A model generated the notes under the pieces. It was not told the DNA's origin. It searched no databases and saw nothing but the letters and a program-made list of their open reading frames with translations. Of a stretch of 64,000 nt of DNA, positions 17,788 through 25,825 are shown in pieces (within the stretch, counting starts at the first letter, position 1; every line of letters starts with the position of its first letter). Source of the stretch: CAZCDS01 sp964497585 (GTDB lineage Bacteria > Desulfobacterota > Desulfomonilia > Desulfomonilales > Desulfomonilaceae). The position numbers and the translations under genes are program-made. The stretch spans positions 1 to 64,000 of the forward strand of contig CAZCDS010000006.1 of NCBI GenBank assembly GCA_964497585.1, given 5' to 3'.

Positions 17788-18009
17788 ATGCAACGCAAGT
17801 CTCGGTCGGATGCACGGAACGAACACTCTCTGAGCCTGAAAACCCTGAGAATCCTCCACAGATATCTTGGAGACTTCGTCCTGGTCAAGAAAGCCAGGTC
17901 AGGGCTCATCTCACCATCCGAACTCGAACGACTGCTCCGCTCAGGGGGAGCAGACCCGGATGAAACCAGCTATGTGATCGCCGAGTACCGTGGTTTCACT
18001 GGCCGTTAA
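17788..18009 (+). CDS. small hypothetical protein
   Basis: A 73-residue, basic, soluble protein with two predicted helices (LKTLRILHRYLGDFVLVKK and SPSELERLLRSGG). I accept it as real because GGGAGGT lies six bases before the ATG and its composition is protein-like. Nothing is recognised. It is 245 bases ahead of the hydrolase gene. Confidence 0.5.
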   Translation: MQRKSRSDARNEHSLSLKTLRILHRYLGDFVLVKKARSGLISPSELERLLRSGGADPDETSYVIAEYRGFTGR

Positions 18010-18253
18010 CGTTTCTGCGCGTTGAGGCCCGTTCCTCAGGTTACCAAGCCGACCCCGAGTCGGGAAAGGTCTGGACAGGCCGTCTTGGGAGGCACCCTCA
18101 TTGACAGTACCCGCTTCGTGACGTATCTTGAAGGGCCGCGGTTTGCTGTCCCGGAAGCACAATACATTTCTTTTCGCGTGGTCGGGCTCGACCGTCCCGA
18201 TAACCGTCCACAGACCAATGGCGTCCCTTCGTGCGTAGCCAGGAGTGACAATC

Positions 18254-19042
18254 ATGCACATTGAACTTGTTACCCGGGAGCCGAAATCATCATCCAAATC
18301 TACGCCGATCCTCTTCGTACATGGGATGTGGCATGGAGCCTGGTGCTGGGAAGAGCATTTCCTGCCCTATTTCGCGGACAACGGGTACGTTGCTCACGCG
18401 GTTGACCTGCGCGGCCACGGCGCGAGCGAGGGGCGGGATCGGCTTCGATGGTCGTCGATTGCGGATTACGTCGAGGACGTGGTTCAGGTTGTACGTCAGA
18501 TCGGCGGCCCTCCGATTGTCGTAGGCCACTCCATGGGAGGCATGGTAGTCCAAAAATACCTGGAAGAGAACGCGGCTCCTGCGGTAGTTCTTATGGCCCC
18601 CGCGCCGCCCCGCGGCGTATTCCTCACCGCCTTGCGCGTCCTGTGGCGCCGGCCGCTGGCCTTTGCAAAGACCAACCTGACGCTCAGCATGTATCCGATC
18701 GTTGCCACACGGGAGCTGGTACGAGAGGCTTTCTTTTCCGCGAGCATACCGGACGAACGCTTGAACGGCTTTGCCCAACGCCTGCAGGACGACTCCTATC
18801 GCGCGTACTGGGACATGGTCATCCTGAATCTCCCGAGGACCGGAAAGATAACCACTCCTTTGCTCGTTCTCGGCGCGGCGGATGACACCATGTTCTCTCG
18901 CGGTCAAATTGAGTCGGCAGCCAGGATCTATGGAACCCAGGCGCATTTCTTCCAGAACACAGCGCACGACATGATGCTGGAACCCGGTTGGCAAACCGTT
19001 GCAGACCGCATACTGGCATGGCTCAGCGAAAGGGACTTGTAG
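18254..19042 (+). CDS. alpha/beta hydrolase
   Basis: A 262-residue enzyme with oxyanion motif FVHGMWHGAW (about 21-30), nucleophile elbow GHSMGG with S93, acid near GAADDTMF and catalytic His in AHDMMLEPGW. Start at the ATG at 18254, eight bases after AGGAG; the earlier GTG overlaps the ribosome site. No signal peptide. Esterase, lipase or epoxide-type activity cannot be distinguished. Confidence 0.85.
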   Translation: MHIELVTREPKSSSKSTPILFVHGMWHGAWCWEEHFLPYFADNGYVAHAVDLRGHGASEGRDRLRWSSIADYVEDVVQVVRQIGGPPIVVGHSMGGMVVQKYLEENAAPAVVLMAPAPPRGVFLTALRVLWRRPLAFAKTNLTLSMYPIVATRELVREAFFSASIPDERLNGFAQRLQDDSYRAYWDMVILNLPRTGKITTPLLVLGAADDTMFSRGQIESAARIYGTQAHFFQNTAHDMMLEPGWQTVADRILAWLSERDL

Positions 19043-19135
19043 CGTGACATTGGGCTCGCGCCTATCACCTCAGCCTGTCTTAAGCGCTCCAACCCGATCA
19101 GGCGGTCACATTTCCGGCCTTGTGGAGGCTTGGTC

Positions 19136-20560
19136 ATGAATGACAACCATCCGCAAAATTCCCGCGCACAAATATCCAAGGAAGACTTCGAGTTCCTTGT
19201 CGGAACCGACCTGTTCCGCGCGACATCGGAAGAAGCTCGAAACTACCTGATGTCGGTCATGTACCCCCGGCGTCTGAAAGCGGGGGAACGATTGATTTCC
19301 CAGGGAGACAAGGGTGACGCGTTCTATGTCATTGAGGAAGGAACGTGCCTGGTGCATTTCGAGAAGGACGGTCAAACCCACCCCGTCTGCAGGATCAAAG
19401 AACGGGAACTCGTCGGCGAAATGGCAGTGCTGACCGGCGAGAACAGGGTCGCCAACGTTGATGCAGAGACTGATGTGCTCGTCTGGCGTATCGGCTGCGA
19501 CGCGTTCGAGCAAGCATGCAGAATTCATCCGGAACTGAGGGAATATTTGACGGAGATCGTCGCGTACAGGTTCGCCTCGCAGAAGATAACTGCGGACAGA
19601 TCCATCGGCAGGCACACGATCACAGGCATCATCGGGAGAGGCGGCTGGAGCGTGGTGTACAAAGGGATTCACTCGTTCCTCCACTTGCCCGTAGCGATCA
19701 AGATGCTCAAGCACGACATGGCCATGGATCCCGATTTCCTCGAAAGATTCCAGAATGAAGCCAAAATCATTGCGAAATTGAATCATGAGAATATCGTGAG
19801 GGTCTACGACATCGAACACGCATACAAGACGGTTTTCATCGTCATGGAGTTCCTCAATGGCCAGTCTCTGGACAACATCCTGAAAAGAATCCCCCGAATG
19901 CCTCTCGCGAATATACTGGATATCCTGGTACGAGTGGCTTCAGGACTCCAATATGCGCACGAGCAGGGTATCATTCACCAGGACATAAAACCGGCGAACA
20001 TCTTCATTACCGAAGACGACAGGGTCAAGATCCTGGACTTCGGTCTGGCGTGCCCGAAAGCGGTGGGCTGGCACGACTTCGACGGCACGGTACATTACAT
20101 GGCCCCGGAACAAATCGAGGATGAACGTGTGGACGAGCGAACCGACATCTATTCCCTCGGAATCACCGCGTTCGAGATGGCCACGGGAATTCTCCCTTTT
20201 TCCGACGTCGATCTGTCCAAGGTACTCGACGCCCACCTCAAAAAACCAATTCCTGACCCCTCCACGCTGCGGCCCGATTTGCCGAAAGCCCTTCGTGATT
20301 TCATCAGCCGGGCTGTGGAAAAGCGTCCCGACGACCGATATCAACGCATGGGTGAGGTTCTTGAGACCCTGCTCCCTCCGGCACAGGAAGCGGGTGCGGC
20401 GGTCGGCACCCGAATCCGAGCCAGGCGCAAGACCGTGGGCCTGATGATGTCCTACGACGAAGAGTTGCAGATGGAGATCAGCGTTCTGCTGGAGGAGTTC
20501 GGAAAGCGCCTGAAGGAACTCGGTGCGGAATTCCGGTTGGGTTCACTTGAGGAGCTGTGA
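19136..20560 (+). CDS. Ser/Thr protein kinase with N-terminal cyclic-nucleotide-binding domain
   Basis: A 474-residue cytoplasmic protein. Residues about 20-140 form a cNMP-binding beta-roll (ISQGDKGDAFYVIEEG, ELVGEMAVLTG). The kinase domain (about 157-420) has a glycine loop IIGRGGWSVVYKG, lysine in VAIKML, catalytic HQDIKPAN near 281 and DFG near 301. The usual HRD is HQD, so it is a non-RD kinase that may not need activation-loop phosphorylation. Start is the ATG at 19136 with TGGAGG seven bases upstream. It lies directly before hgcA on the same strand and 5.5 kb from a class III cyclase that could supply its ligand. No transmembrane segment. Confidence 0.88.
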   Translation: MNDNHPQNSRAQISKEDFEFLVGTDLFRATSEEARNYLMSVMYPRRLKAGERLISQGDKGDAFYVIEEGTCLVHFEKDGQTHPVCRIKERELVGEMAVLTGENRVANVDAETDVLVWRIGCDAFEQACRIHPELREYLTEIVAYRFASQKITADRSIGRHTITGIIGRGGWSVVYKGIHSFLHLPVAIKMLKHDMAMDPDFLERFQNEAKIIAKLNHENIVRVYDIEHAYKTVFIVMEFLNGQSLDNILKRIPRMPLANILDILVRVASGLQYAHEQGIIHQDIKPANIFITEDDRVKILDFGLACPKAVGWHDFDGTVHYMAPEQIEDERVDERTDIYSLGITAFEMATGILPFSDVDLSKVLDAHLKKPIPDPSTLRPDLPKALRDFISRAVEKRPDDRYQRMGEVLETLLPPAQEAGAAVGTRIRARRKTVGLMMSYDEELQMEISVLLEEFGKRLKELGAEFRLGSLEEL

Positions 20561-20796
20561 TCGGTGTGTCCGAACATGGGGGGTATGCGTCAGGACGTGG
20601 TCCGTCGGCTCAGAGCGGGAATTGCACCAGGGTCGGTGCCGTGTTATATTTACTTAGGGAAGGGCCCTCAGCGGTCCCGAAGGGAACACGTTGCTTAATC
20701 GCTCGATCCGTTGCTTCCTGGACTCGTGAGGTTGCCTTTCTGACGGAGCCGACAGGATGTCCTGAGCATTTTCCTGTCGCAAGGAGGCCACATATT
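20561..20796 (+). other. hgcA upstream region
   Basis: 236 bases between the kinase stop and the proposed hgcA start. It contains no credible gene and should carry the hgcA leader. No clear promoter box or known riboswitch seen. It ends in AAGGAGG nine bases before the GTG at 20797. Confidence 0.4.
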
Positions 20797-21987
20797 GTGA
20801 TTATCAAGGACGACACACCTCCAAGAGATCAAGAGATCTCCGGTTCTACAGCGGCCGCCGGGGTTGATCCCGAAGCTGCCGTCCAGGCGACTGAATCTTG
20901 CTGAACGACTGAAACTCAGGTCCAGGCGGGCCTGCCCAATATCGATCAGCCCTTCGTTACAGGAACCATTGCCACCCCGGTGGGTGACGTGCCGGTCGTT
21001 TCGTGTCAACTGAAAGCGACTGACTACTGGGGAGCGTTCAAGTCCCGATGGGGTGTCGGTCGGATGCACTACACCGTCGATCCGGGGTTGTACGCAATCG
21101 GACGACCTGAACACGACTCGCCGGTATTGGTCACCGCGAACTACAAGCTGACCTTCGATAGCCTGCGTGAACGATTGTCCGGCCTGAACGCGTGGCTGTT
21201 GGTGCTCGATACCAAGGGGATCAACGTCTGGTGCGCGGCGGGCAAACACACTTTTGGAACCGATGAACTCGTCAGTAGGATCGAGTCGAGTCGGCTCGCT
21301 GAGGTGGTTTCGCATCGGCGCGTAATCCTTCCCCAATTGGCCGGGCCGGGGGTCGCGGCCCACAAGGTCAAGAGAGCATCGGGTTTTAAAGTTACGTACG
21401 GCCCGGTCCGGGCGCAGGACATCCCGGCCTTCATCGATGCCGGCCTTGAGGCCACCGAAATGATGAGGCGCAAGACCTTTTCCACTCGTGAGAGAACCGT
21501 GCTCGTTCCCGTGGAGTTAGTCGACGCGGTAAAGGCGGCTGTTCTCGTGTTGCCGGTCTTCTTCTTCCTTGCGGGTCTTGGAGGTCCCCAGGGATATTGG
21601 TCCAACGTATGGACGTACGGTGTTTTCGCTGTCTGTGCTTTGCTCGCAGCCATTTTCACCGGATCGGTACTCACGCCGATACTGCTGCCCTGGCTCCCCG
21701 GTCCGGCCTTCTCGCTCAAGGCGTTCGAGTTGGGCCTGCTTGTCGCGCTTGTCCTGACGGTGATCAGGATAGACGCGTGGGCACACTGGCCGGGACGATT
21801 GGAGATCCTCGCCTGGTGGTTTCTCGTTCCGGCCGTGGCAGCCTTTCTCGGCATGAACTTCACCGGAGCGTCCACGTACACGTCCCTGTCGGGAGTTAAG
21901 AAGGAAATGCGAATTGCCGTGCCGCTGCAGATCACGGGTGCCGTGATCGGCGTGGCGCTGTGGCTGGGATCACGCCTTTCTGCGTGA
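20797..21987 (+). CDS. hgcA: HgcA mercury-methylating corrinoid protein, with in-frame UGA (candidate selenocysteine)
   Basis: HgcA transfers a methyl group from its corrinoid to Hg(II). The cap-helix signature NVWCAAGK is intact (C146, codon 21232-21234), and four to five membrane helices follow from about residue 240, as in the family. Downstream frame alone begins at GTG 20980, which would cut off the conserved N-terminal stretch QPFVTGTIATPVGDVP. In the same frame, upstream, a GTG at 20797 has AAGGAGG nine bases before it; the only interruption is TGA at 20902-20904, codon 36, right after C35. No ATG, GTG or TTG lies between that TGA and 20980. A SECIS-like hairpin follows. I infer Cys35-Sec36, giving 396 residues. 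A nonsense mutation or sequencing error of TGC to TGA is the alternative. hgcB follows by 10 bases. Confidence 0.85.
20917..20934 (+). promoter_or_regulatory. SECIS-like hairpin in hgcA
   Basis: CAGGTCC (20917-20923) pairs with GGGCCTG (20928-20934): seven pairs, one G-U, around the loop AGGC. The stem begins 12 bases after the UGA and the loop is 20-23 bases after it, with G at loop position 2. This matches the bacterial SECIS pattern and the placement seen in prxU of this window. Confidence 0.65.
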
Positions 21988-21997
21988 GGAGGCACGA

Positions 21998-22357
21998 ATG
22001 ATACCGCAAAATGTCTATTTGAGAAACGTCGTCACTCTGCAGTTCGATCCTGAGAGGTGCACGGGATGCGGCATGTGCACGATTGTCTGCCCTCATGGAG
22101 TCATGGTACGGGACAATGGCAGAGTGCGCATCGATAACCGGGACGCGTGCATGGAATGCGGAGCCTGCGCACAGAACTGTCCGGTGGAAGCCGTTACGGT
22201 GCGTGCCGGCGTGGGATGTGCCACGGCGGTCATCAACAGTGCGCTCAACCGCAATACCAGCTCCTGCTGCTGCGTCATCGAGGAGCCTGAACCTTCCTGT
22301 TGTTCCCTACCGGAATCCGAACCCCAAGAGAAGCAGTCCTGTGCTTGCAGCAGTTAG
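21998..22357 (+). CDS. hgcB: HgcB, 2[4Fe-4S] ferredoxin of mercury methylation
   Basis: A 119-residue ferredoxin that reduces the HgcA corrinoid. Two cluster motifs are complete: C21-C24-C27-C31 and C51-C54-C57-C61, the second containing the HgcB-typical ECGAC. The C-terminal tail carries CCC, CC and CAC clusters, more cysteines than the single vicinal pair usually noted for HgcB; these may bind Hg(II). The ATG has GAGGAGG upstream and starts 10 bases after hgcA, so both are translated from one message. Confidence 0.93.
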   Translation: MIPQNVYLRNVVTLQFDPERCTGCGMCTIVCPHGVMVRDNGRVRIDNRDACMECGACAQNCPVEAVTVRAGVGCATAVINSALNRNTSSCCCVIEEPEPSCCSLPESEPQEKQSCACSS

Positions 22358-22391
22358 ATGAGAGCTTTGCACGTTTGAACTCGGATTGGCA

Positions 22392-22892
22392 TTACCGGCT
22401 GTCAAGGATTTTGTTCCAGGTGTCGAGCTGGCTCTTCGTTTTTTCAAAGAGCTCTGTCGTGTCTCCCTCTATGAATATGCCTTCGATGACGTCGTTCTGT
22501 GCGATGCTGTTGACCACGTCCTGATCTTCCGGGCCTTCCACTTCCCCGAAGACCGAGTGTTTTCCATCGAGCCAAGGAGTCGGCACGTGCGTGATGAAGA
22601 ACTGGCTCCCGTTCGTGTTCGGGCCTGCATTGGCCATGGAGAGAACGCCCGGTTTGTCGTGCTTCAGGCCGGGAGCAAACTCATCCTGGAATTTGTACCC
22701 CGGACCGCCGGTGCCGGTTCCCAGGGGGCAACCTCCCTGAATCATGAATTCCGGGATCACCCTATGGAATTGTATTCCGGTGTAGAAGCCTCTCTTGGCC
22801 AGGTTCACAAAATTGGCAACCGTAACAGGCGTGAGATCATCAAAAAGCCTGAGATGTATGTCGCCCTTGTTGGTTTTGATCGTTGCCTTCAC
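22392..22892 (-). CDS. cyclophilin-type peptidyl-prolyl isomerase
   Basis: A 166-residue cytoplasmic cyclophilin with the active-site FHRVIPEFMIQGG, GSQFFIT and a tryptophan in PWLDGKHSVFG. No signal peptide, so it is the PpiB-like type. It converges on hgcB with 34 bases between the stops; the spacer has no obvious terminator hairpin. Confidence 0.92.
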   Translation of the reverse strand: MKATIKTNKGDIHLRLFDDLTPVTVANFVNLAKRGFYTGIQFHRVIPEFMIQGGCPLGTGTGGPGYKFQDEFAPGLKHDKPGVLSMANAGPNTNGSQFFITHVPTPWLDGKHSVFGEVEGPEDQDVVNSIAQNDVIEGIFIEGDTTELFEKTKSQLDTWNKILDSR

Positions 22893-23197
22893 GTACTATG
22901 ACCTCCTTGGGTTCATTGCCTCACGAAAATGCGCATCACAACTTGCCCTGATCCGAAGCCCCTGTTCATGACCGGGCACGATTGCCGCCTATCCGCAAAG
23001 TGTGACCGATAAGTATACGGCTTAGGAACTCCAGGTGCAAGGAAGTACCGGAAACTAGGAGTCGAAGGCAGACTCCGCCGTCTCAAGACCTGATCCCAAT
23101 CGAACAGATAAGGTCCGCACCTGGCTGGACGCGGGAACGTTCACCCCGGACTGTCTTCTCTTGCAACAATTGGTCTCAGAACCGGAGCGCCCCGCCT
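22893..23197. other. intergenic region, no gene seen
   Basis: About 305 bases between two minus-strand genes. It includes the cyclophilin ribosome site (AGGAGG just before its ATG). No other feature recognised. Confidence 0.35.
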
Positions 23198-24406
23198 TTA
23201 TGTGCCCTTCTCGCCTGATTTGGGTTGTTCCAACCGAACCAGCCGCCATTTCTGGGTAATGTCCGGCCCGAAGTGGACGAGCACCTGGGTCTCGTCTTTC
23301 GTCAGGTTATAGAGCCCGGTTTCCATGATGATGTCGGTGTTCTTGCCGTCGGCAAAGGTCCAGGCTGCCCGTTGGCTTTTCTTGTCTACCATTCCCTTGA
23401 TCGGTCGTTTCACATCCGTGCTCGTGTTGTAGTAAGTACCCTCTATCACTCCTTCCTTGTCCACCGCGAGCTGGATCATCATGTTGGATTCATCGGTGTC
23501 TCCCTGACTCAAGGCAAAGACACCCAGTGGCAACCAGTCTTTCGACGCCGTGTCCTGGGTCGCATGAGCGCTGTCAGCAAGTGTGGCGGCCTGGTCGTAA
23601 TACTCCTGGGACGTGGCGACTTTCCGGCCGTCTACGTAAACGTAGTCGCCTTCGTAGTAAATATTCTCGTCGTAGTCATAGTAGACGGGAGCACCGAAGC
23701 TAGCTCCGACTATCCACCCCGCTGCCACGCCCCAGGCGGCGTGTCTCCACCAGCGGGGAGGGATCCTGTGCCCCGGCCAGTGTACGGGATACACCGGTCG
23801 GATCGGTTTGACTGGTCTGTAAGGAGGCCGCGCGATCGGGTGTTCCGGTCGAAGAGGCTTGCCCGGCCTGTGTGGAGGTCTGGCTATTGGCTTTTCCGGC
23901 CTTTCTGGTCGCCCGGCCATCGGTTGTTCCGGTCGAGCCGGTCTCTCCGGCCTGAGGGGACGCTCACCCGGACCTCCCGGCCGAGATTCCAGAAGCCGAC
24001 GGGCCCCTTCGAACCCGAGCGCTCCCACAGCGGCTCCCGTCCCTATTTTCGCCAGGTCCCTTCTGCCGGTGCTCGGCCTCCGGGCCGGCGTGTCGAGGAA
24101 GTTCTGGAGCTGCGCTCGGCTCGGTCTTTCCGTGCGGCCCGCTGCAACTTGACCGCGGGACGGCCGGGCAGGCCGAGCCACTTGCCGAGGCCTGCTGTAG
24201 CTTCTTGACGGAGCAGGTCGCGTCGAAAGACTCCGATAGCCCATTGACGGACTCCGGTATGCTGCTCCTCCCCCTCTGAAAGATGCTCCGCCCTGAAATC
24301 CTCCCACTCTTCCGCCGCCACCGCGAAACCCGCGGGCAAAGGCATCCCCTGCAGCAAGCAGAGAGATTAACAACAACGCGAGAGCTAGGTAGGCTGGCTT
24401 TCTCAT
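23198..24406 (-). CDS. exported Arg/Pro-rich repeat protein of unknown function
   Basis: A 402-residue protein with a signal peptide (LALALLLISLLAAGDAFA) and a glycine/arginine-rich N-terminus. A low-complexity region of RPERP/RPPHRPGKP-type repeats runs from about 130 to 205. A WGVAAGWIVGASFG hydrophobic stretch and YYDYDENIYYEGDYVYVDG follow, as in other glycine-zipper surface proteins. The C-terminal 150 residues form a compact beta-rich domain. I start at the ATG at 24406 with GAGGTG upstream; a codon overlaps the end of the next gene, so the two are coupled. Confidence 0.7.
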   Translation of the reverse strand: MRKPAYLALALLLISLLAAGDAFARGFRGGGGRVGGFQGGASFRGGGAAYRSPSMGYRSLSTRPAPSRSYSRPRQVARPARPSRGQVAAGRTERPSRAQLQNFLDTPARRPSTGRRDLAKIGTGAAVGALGFEGARRLLESRPGGPGERPLRPERPARPEQPMAGRPERPEKPIARPPHRPGKPLRPEHPIARPPYRPVKPIRPVYPVHWPGHRIPPRWWRHAAWGVAAGWIVGASFGAPVYYDYDENIYYEGDYVYVDGRKVATSQEYYDQAATLADSAHATQDTASKDWLPLGVFALSQGDTDESNMMIQLAVDKEGVIEGTYYNTSTDVKRPIKGMVDKKSQRAAWTFADGKNTDIIMETGLYNLTKDETQVLVHFGPDITQKWRLVRLEQPKSGEKGT

Positions 24407-24414
24407 GGCACACC

Positions 24415-25338
24415 TCATTTACCGCTGGAAGCCTTGTGCGTTGAGTCGGCTTGTTTGCGAACCACGGTGACTTTCGGCGTGTTCGGGAGGAGTTCGCCTG
24501 CAACTTCCCGTCCGGTCGACTGCCACGTGAAGGAGTTCTTATTTACCGGCGTGAAGACGTTTATTGAAGAGGCCTTCTCGCCCGTGTTCAGCACAATCGT
24601 CGAGCTGACGTACCAACTACCCCCGCGTTTTGTCCATGTACCTTCGCCAAAGCCCCCGTTCGAATCGAAGACCCAGGAACGGATTCGCTTTGACGCGGGG
24701 TCCCAGCCGATGATCTGTTTCCCTTCGAACGTAATTCCTTTCTCAATTTTGAGGGAAAAAGAGCGCACCAAGAAGTTCCTGTTGTTGCTCCAGAAACATC
24801 TTGTAACCAGCCTGCCGGTCTGGTCCTCATCAACCCAATCTCCCGTCATCCACTCCAATCCTTTGAGCTTCTCGTAGTGCGAAGGGGATCCCAACGAAAA
24901 GACTTCCCTGAGTCTCGCGATCTTCCAGGCTCCGTCTTGCTTGACGTACGCGGCCACGTACCGAGTTGACTCGGGATCTTCACCCGGCCGCGTTGTCGTT
25001 GCCAGGCCTTCTTCCATCGCCTTTGTCGGGGACTCCGCATAGATGGCAAGAGGTGTCACCTTCAGCTTGATTCTCTTGTTTTGGGAGAAGAAGGTCCTGA
25101 ACGCGTTCTCCAGCTTCTCTCGTCCCAAGAATTGCTCGCCCGTGGCAGTGACGAATGAGCCGTCCACGGTCCAATGAGCTGCCAAGGCCTTGGCATCTCC
25201 ACGGTTGAATGCCTCGACATACGATTTGATTGTTTGCTTGATTGCCATGTCACCTTGGGCCTTTTTATCCACGGCCGCGGCGAGGGCAACGCTACCCCCA
25301 ACCAAGAGAATCACCAGACACATTCTCAGTTGTCTCAT
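24415..25338 (-). CDS. exported SnoaL/NTF2-like domain protein
   Basis: A 307-residue protein with a signal peptide (CLVILLVGGSVALAAA). Residues about 32-150 form an NTF2-like fold of the SgcJ/EcaC (DUF4440) type: IKSYVEAFNRGDAKALAAHW and DGSFVTATGEQFLGR. A second domain with EWMTGDWVDED and TFEGKQIIGWDPASKRI resembles lipocalin-like domains of uncharacterised secreted proteins. Its stop abuts the start of the Arg/Pro-rich protein gene, indicating one operon. Ligand or substrate unknown. Confidence 0.75.
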   Translation of the reverse strand: MRQLRMCLVILLVGGSVALAAAVDKKAQGDMAIKQTIKSYVEAFNRGDAKALAAHWTVDGSFVTATGEQFLGREKLENAFRTFFSQNKRIKLKVTPLAIYAESPTKAMEEGLATTTRPGEDPESTRYVAAYVKQDGAWKIARLREVFSLGSPSHYEKLKGLEWMTGDWVDEDQTGRLVTRCFWSNNRNFLVRSFSLKIEKGITFEGKQIIGWDPASKRIRSWVFDSNGGFGEGTWTKRGGSWYVSSTIVLNTGEKASSINVFTPVNKNSFTWQSTGREVAGELLPNTPKVTVVRKQADSTHKASSGK

Positions 25339-25825
25339 CTTCTCTCCCTTTCTATCCAGTGGTCGGAGACCAGGGCACTGTCAGTCTATCACAGGAGATC
25401 CGGAACGCTACACTCGGCCGACCAACGCGGCAAGCCTCCCCTCTCAGTGTCTCAAGGAATTGATACCAAAGCGATTTCGAATCAGTGAGATTCAGGCGTC
25501 TCGGCCCAACCCCTGGGAAATGAAATCCCCCCTGCCCCCCTTTGCTAAAGGGGAAAACCGGACTTGTCCCCCCTTTGAAAGAGGGCGGTGCCGGGGGGAT
25601 TTTGAACGTGGCCTGTGGCGTCGGTCAATGTCACTTTTCTGAGAGCGCATCCGTAGAAGGGGTCTTTGGGAGCCGGCAGCCAGTCGGCATTCTTGTCCCT
25701 CTGCGGATTCTCAGCATGCACGTGAGGGTTGAGAGAACCGTCCGACTTGAACTTCTGCTCGTGCCGGTGAACGGTGACGGGGAAACAAACCTTGCCTGGA
25801 GCGTCTTTTCGAGAGTGGGGCCTCG
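25339..25825. other. intergenic region carrying a dispersed repeat
   Basis: About 490 bases between the SnoaL-like gene start and the mutase gene end. Most of it is repeat copy 1 and its flanks. No gene is supported. Confidence 0.5.
25461..25604. repeat. dispersed intergenic repeat, copy 1
   Basis: The left part, from TGATACCA at 25461 to GAGATTCAGGCG at 25498, agrees at 32 of 38 positions with the segment at 54111-54148. The right part is a hairpin-rich module: AAATCCCCCC (25523-25532) is exactly complementary to GGGGGGATTT (25593-25602), with smaller CCCCTTT/AAAGGGG hairpins inside. This looks like a REP-type element. A RAYT transposase relic at 3333 shows that such mobilising enzymes have been in this genome. 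Confidence 0.65.

Noticed and set aside
20980..21987. hgcA starting at GTG 20980
   Set aside because: This start removes the conserved N-terminal PFVTGTIATPVG segment and has no good ribosome site; the upstream GTG at 20797 has a near-perfect one.
23225..24208. 327-residue plus-strand open frame
   Set aside because: Antisense to the exported Arg/Pro-rich protein; the low-complexity DNA opens many frames.
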